64,000 nt of DNA, from positions 6,262,001 to 6,326,000 of the forward strand of contig CM063114.1 in assembly GCA_031841125.1 (NCBI GenBank). Direction: 5' to 3'. This stretch comes from Acanthococcus lagerstroemiae. Lineage: Eukaryota > Arthropoda > Insecta > Hemiptera > Eriococcidae. Position numbers and translations under genes: made by a program. Below are positions 63,656 to 64,000 of the stretch, in pieces (within the stretch, counting starts at the first letter, position 1; every line of letters begins with the position of its first letter). The notes beneath the pieces were generated by a model. The model saw only the letters and a list, made by a program, of their open reading frames with translations, was not told where the DNA came from and made no database searches.

Positions 63656-64000
63656 ATGGTGTCGCAGAGTGGACAATAGGTAACATAATTCTTGCGTTTC
63701 GGGTTCAAGTCCCACCAACGCCAGACAGTTAATGATATACGAATACCCCCACTAACATCATAGCGACCACAGCGACTACAGTATCAATCGAAGTGGAAAC
63801 ATAGCGCGTCCTGTAACCCCCGCCAGTTCACACGAACAAGGCATTACAATCGCAGATTGTTACCACCAGATCAGAGAGATTGGTACTGTGCGTGTGCACG
63901 TTCTGGACAGCTTAGTTCAACGTCGTAAAACAGGTAGCTAGAACGCGAACTGCGGCTACACACTTTTCGGCATAGAGAAGGAAAAACTCGAACGCAGCAA
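63656..64000 (+). mobile_element. tRNA-derived SINE, family B copy 2 (runs off the window)
   Basis: Homologous to 19460-19800 over its whole length: TTCTTGCG, B box GGTTCAAGTCC (63702-63712), then CGCGTCCTGTAACCCCC, TTACCACCAGATCAGA, GATTGGTACTGTGCGTGTG and AACTGCGGCTACACACTTT. An A-box-like GTCGCAGAGTGG (63661-63672) is better kept than in copy 1. Confidence 0.8.

Overview
The window looks like a piece of an arthropod, probably insect, nuclear genome. It is AT-rich, has no operons and almost no open reading frames, and is dense in the transposon classes typical of insects: R1-clade and endonuclease-type LINEs, Ty1/copia, Ty3/gypsy, a Penelope-like element with a GIY-YIG domain, Tc1, hAT-type MITEs, Helitron-like ends and tRNA-derived SINEs. 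The species cannot be fixed from the sequence. Only two long intact coding regions are visible: the gag-pol of a Ty1/copia retrotransposon (25070-29707) and a secreted, intronless S10 serine carboxypeptidase-like gene (53986-55392), the only convincing host gene.

Layout. 1-1.1 kb: broken LINE reverse transcriptase with a (CT)30 tract, then a tRNA-derived SINE. 2.9-4.2 kb: degenerate array of about 20-bp units rich in TGACGTCA-like words. 7.7-8.0 kb: palindromic MITE and a Helitron-like end. 8.5-10.2 kb: AATTAATT-rich tract carrying a small LINE-tail insertion with a 14-bp duplication. 14.2-18.2 kb: two tRNA-like repeats, then a decayed, internally deleted gypsy element. 19.5-24.5 kb: SINE, MITEs and AAAGC-rich repeat. 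25.1-30.3 kb: copia element. 30.8-33.7 kb: a cluster of four small DNA-transposon derivatives, some nested or back to back, with readable target duplications. 36.9-44.4 kb: fold-back elements, an R1 LINE apparently inserted in a broken Tc1 transposon, and a hAT copy nested in a palindromic repeat. 46.6-47.9 kb: 5'-truncated Penelope-like element with inverted ends. 48.1-53.6 kb: GC-rich Helitron-like end, 85-bp minisatellite, LINE remnants, another Helitron-like end. 53.8-55.6 kb: the carboxypeptidase gene with a possible TATA box and polyadenylation signal. 56.2-64 kb: LINE endonuclease/RT remnant, several small tandem repeats and a second copy of the 19.5-kb SINE.

Functionally this is one small secreted-enzyme gene in a transposon graveyard. 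Most non-coding DNA is explained by mobile elements at different stages of decay. The recurring architecture that stands out is a set of short-TIR, hAT-like MITEs, each filled near its ends with its own reiterated short motif. All homology statements come from reading motifs by eye; no search or alignment program was run.
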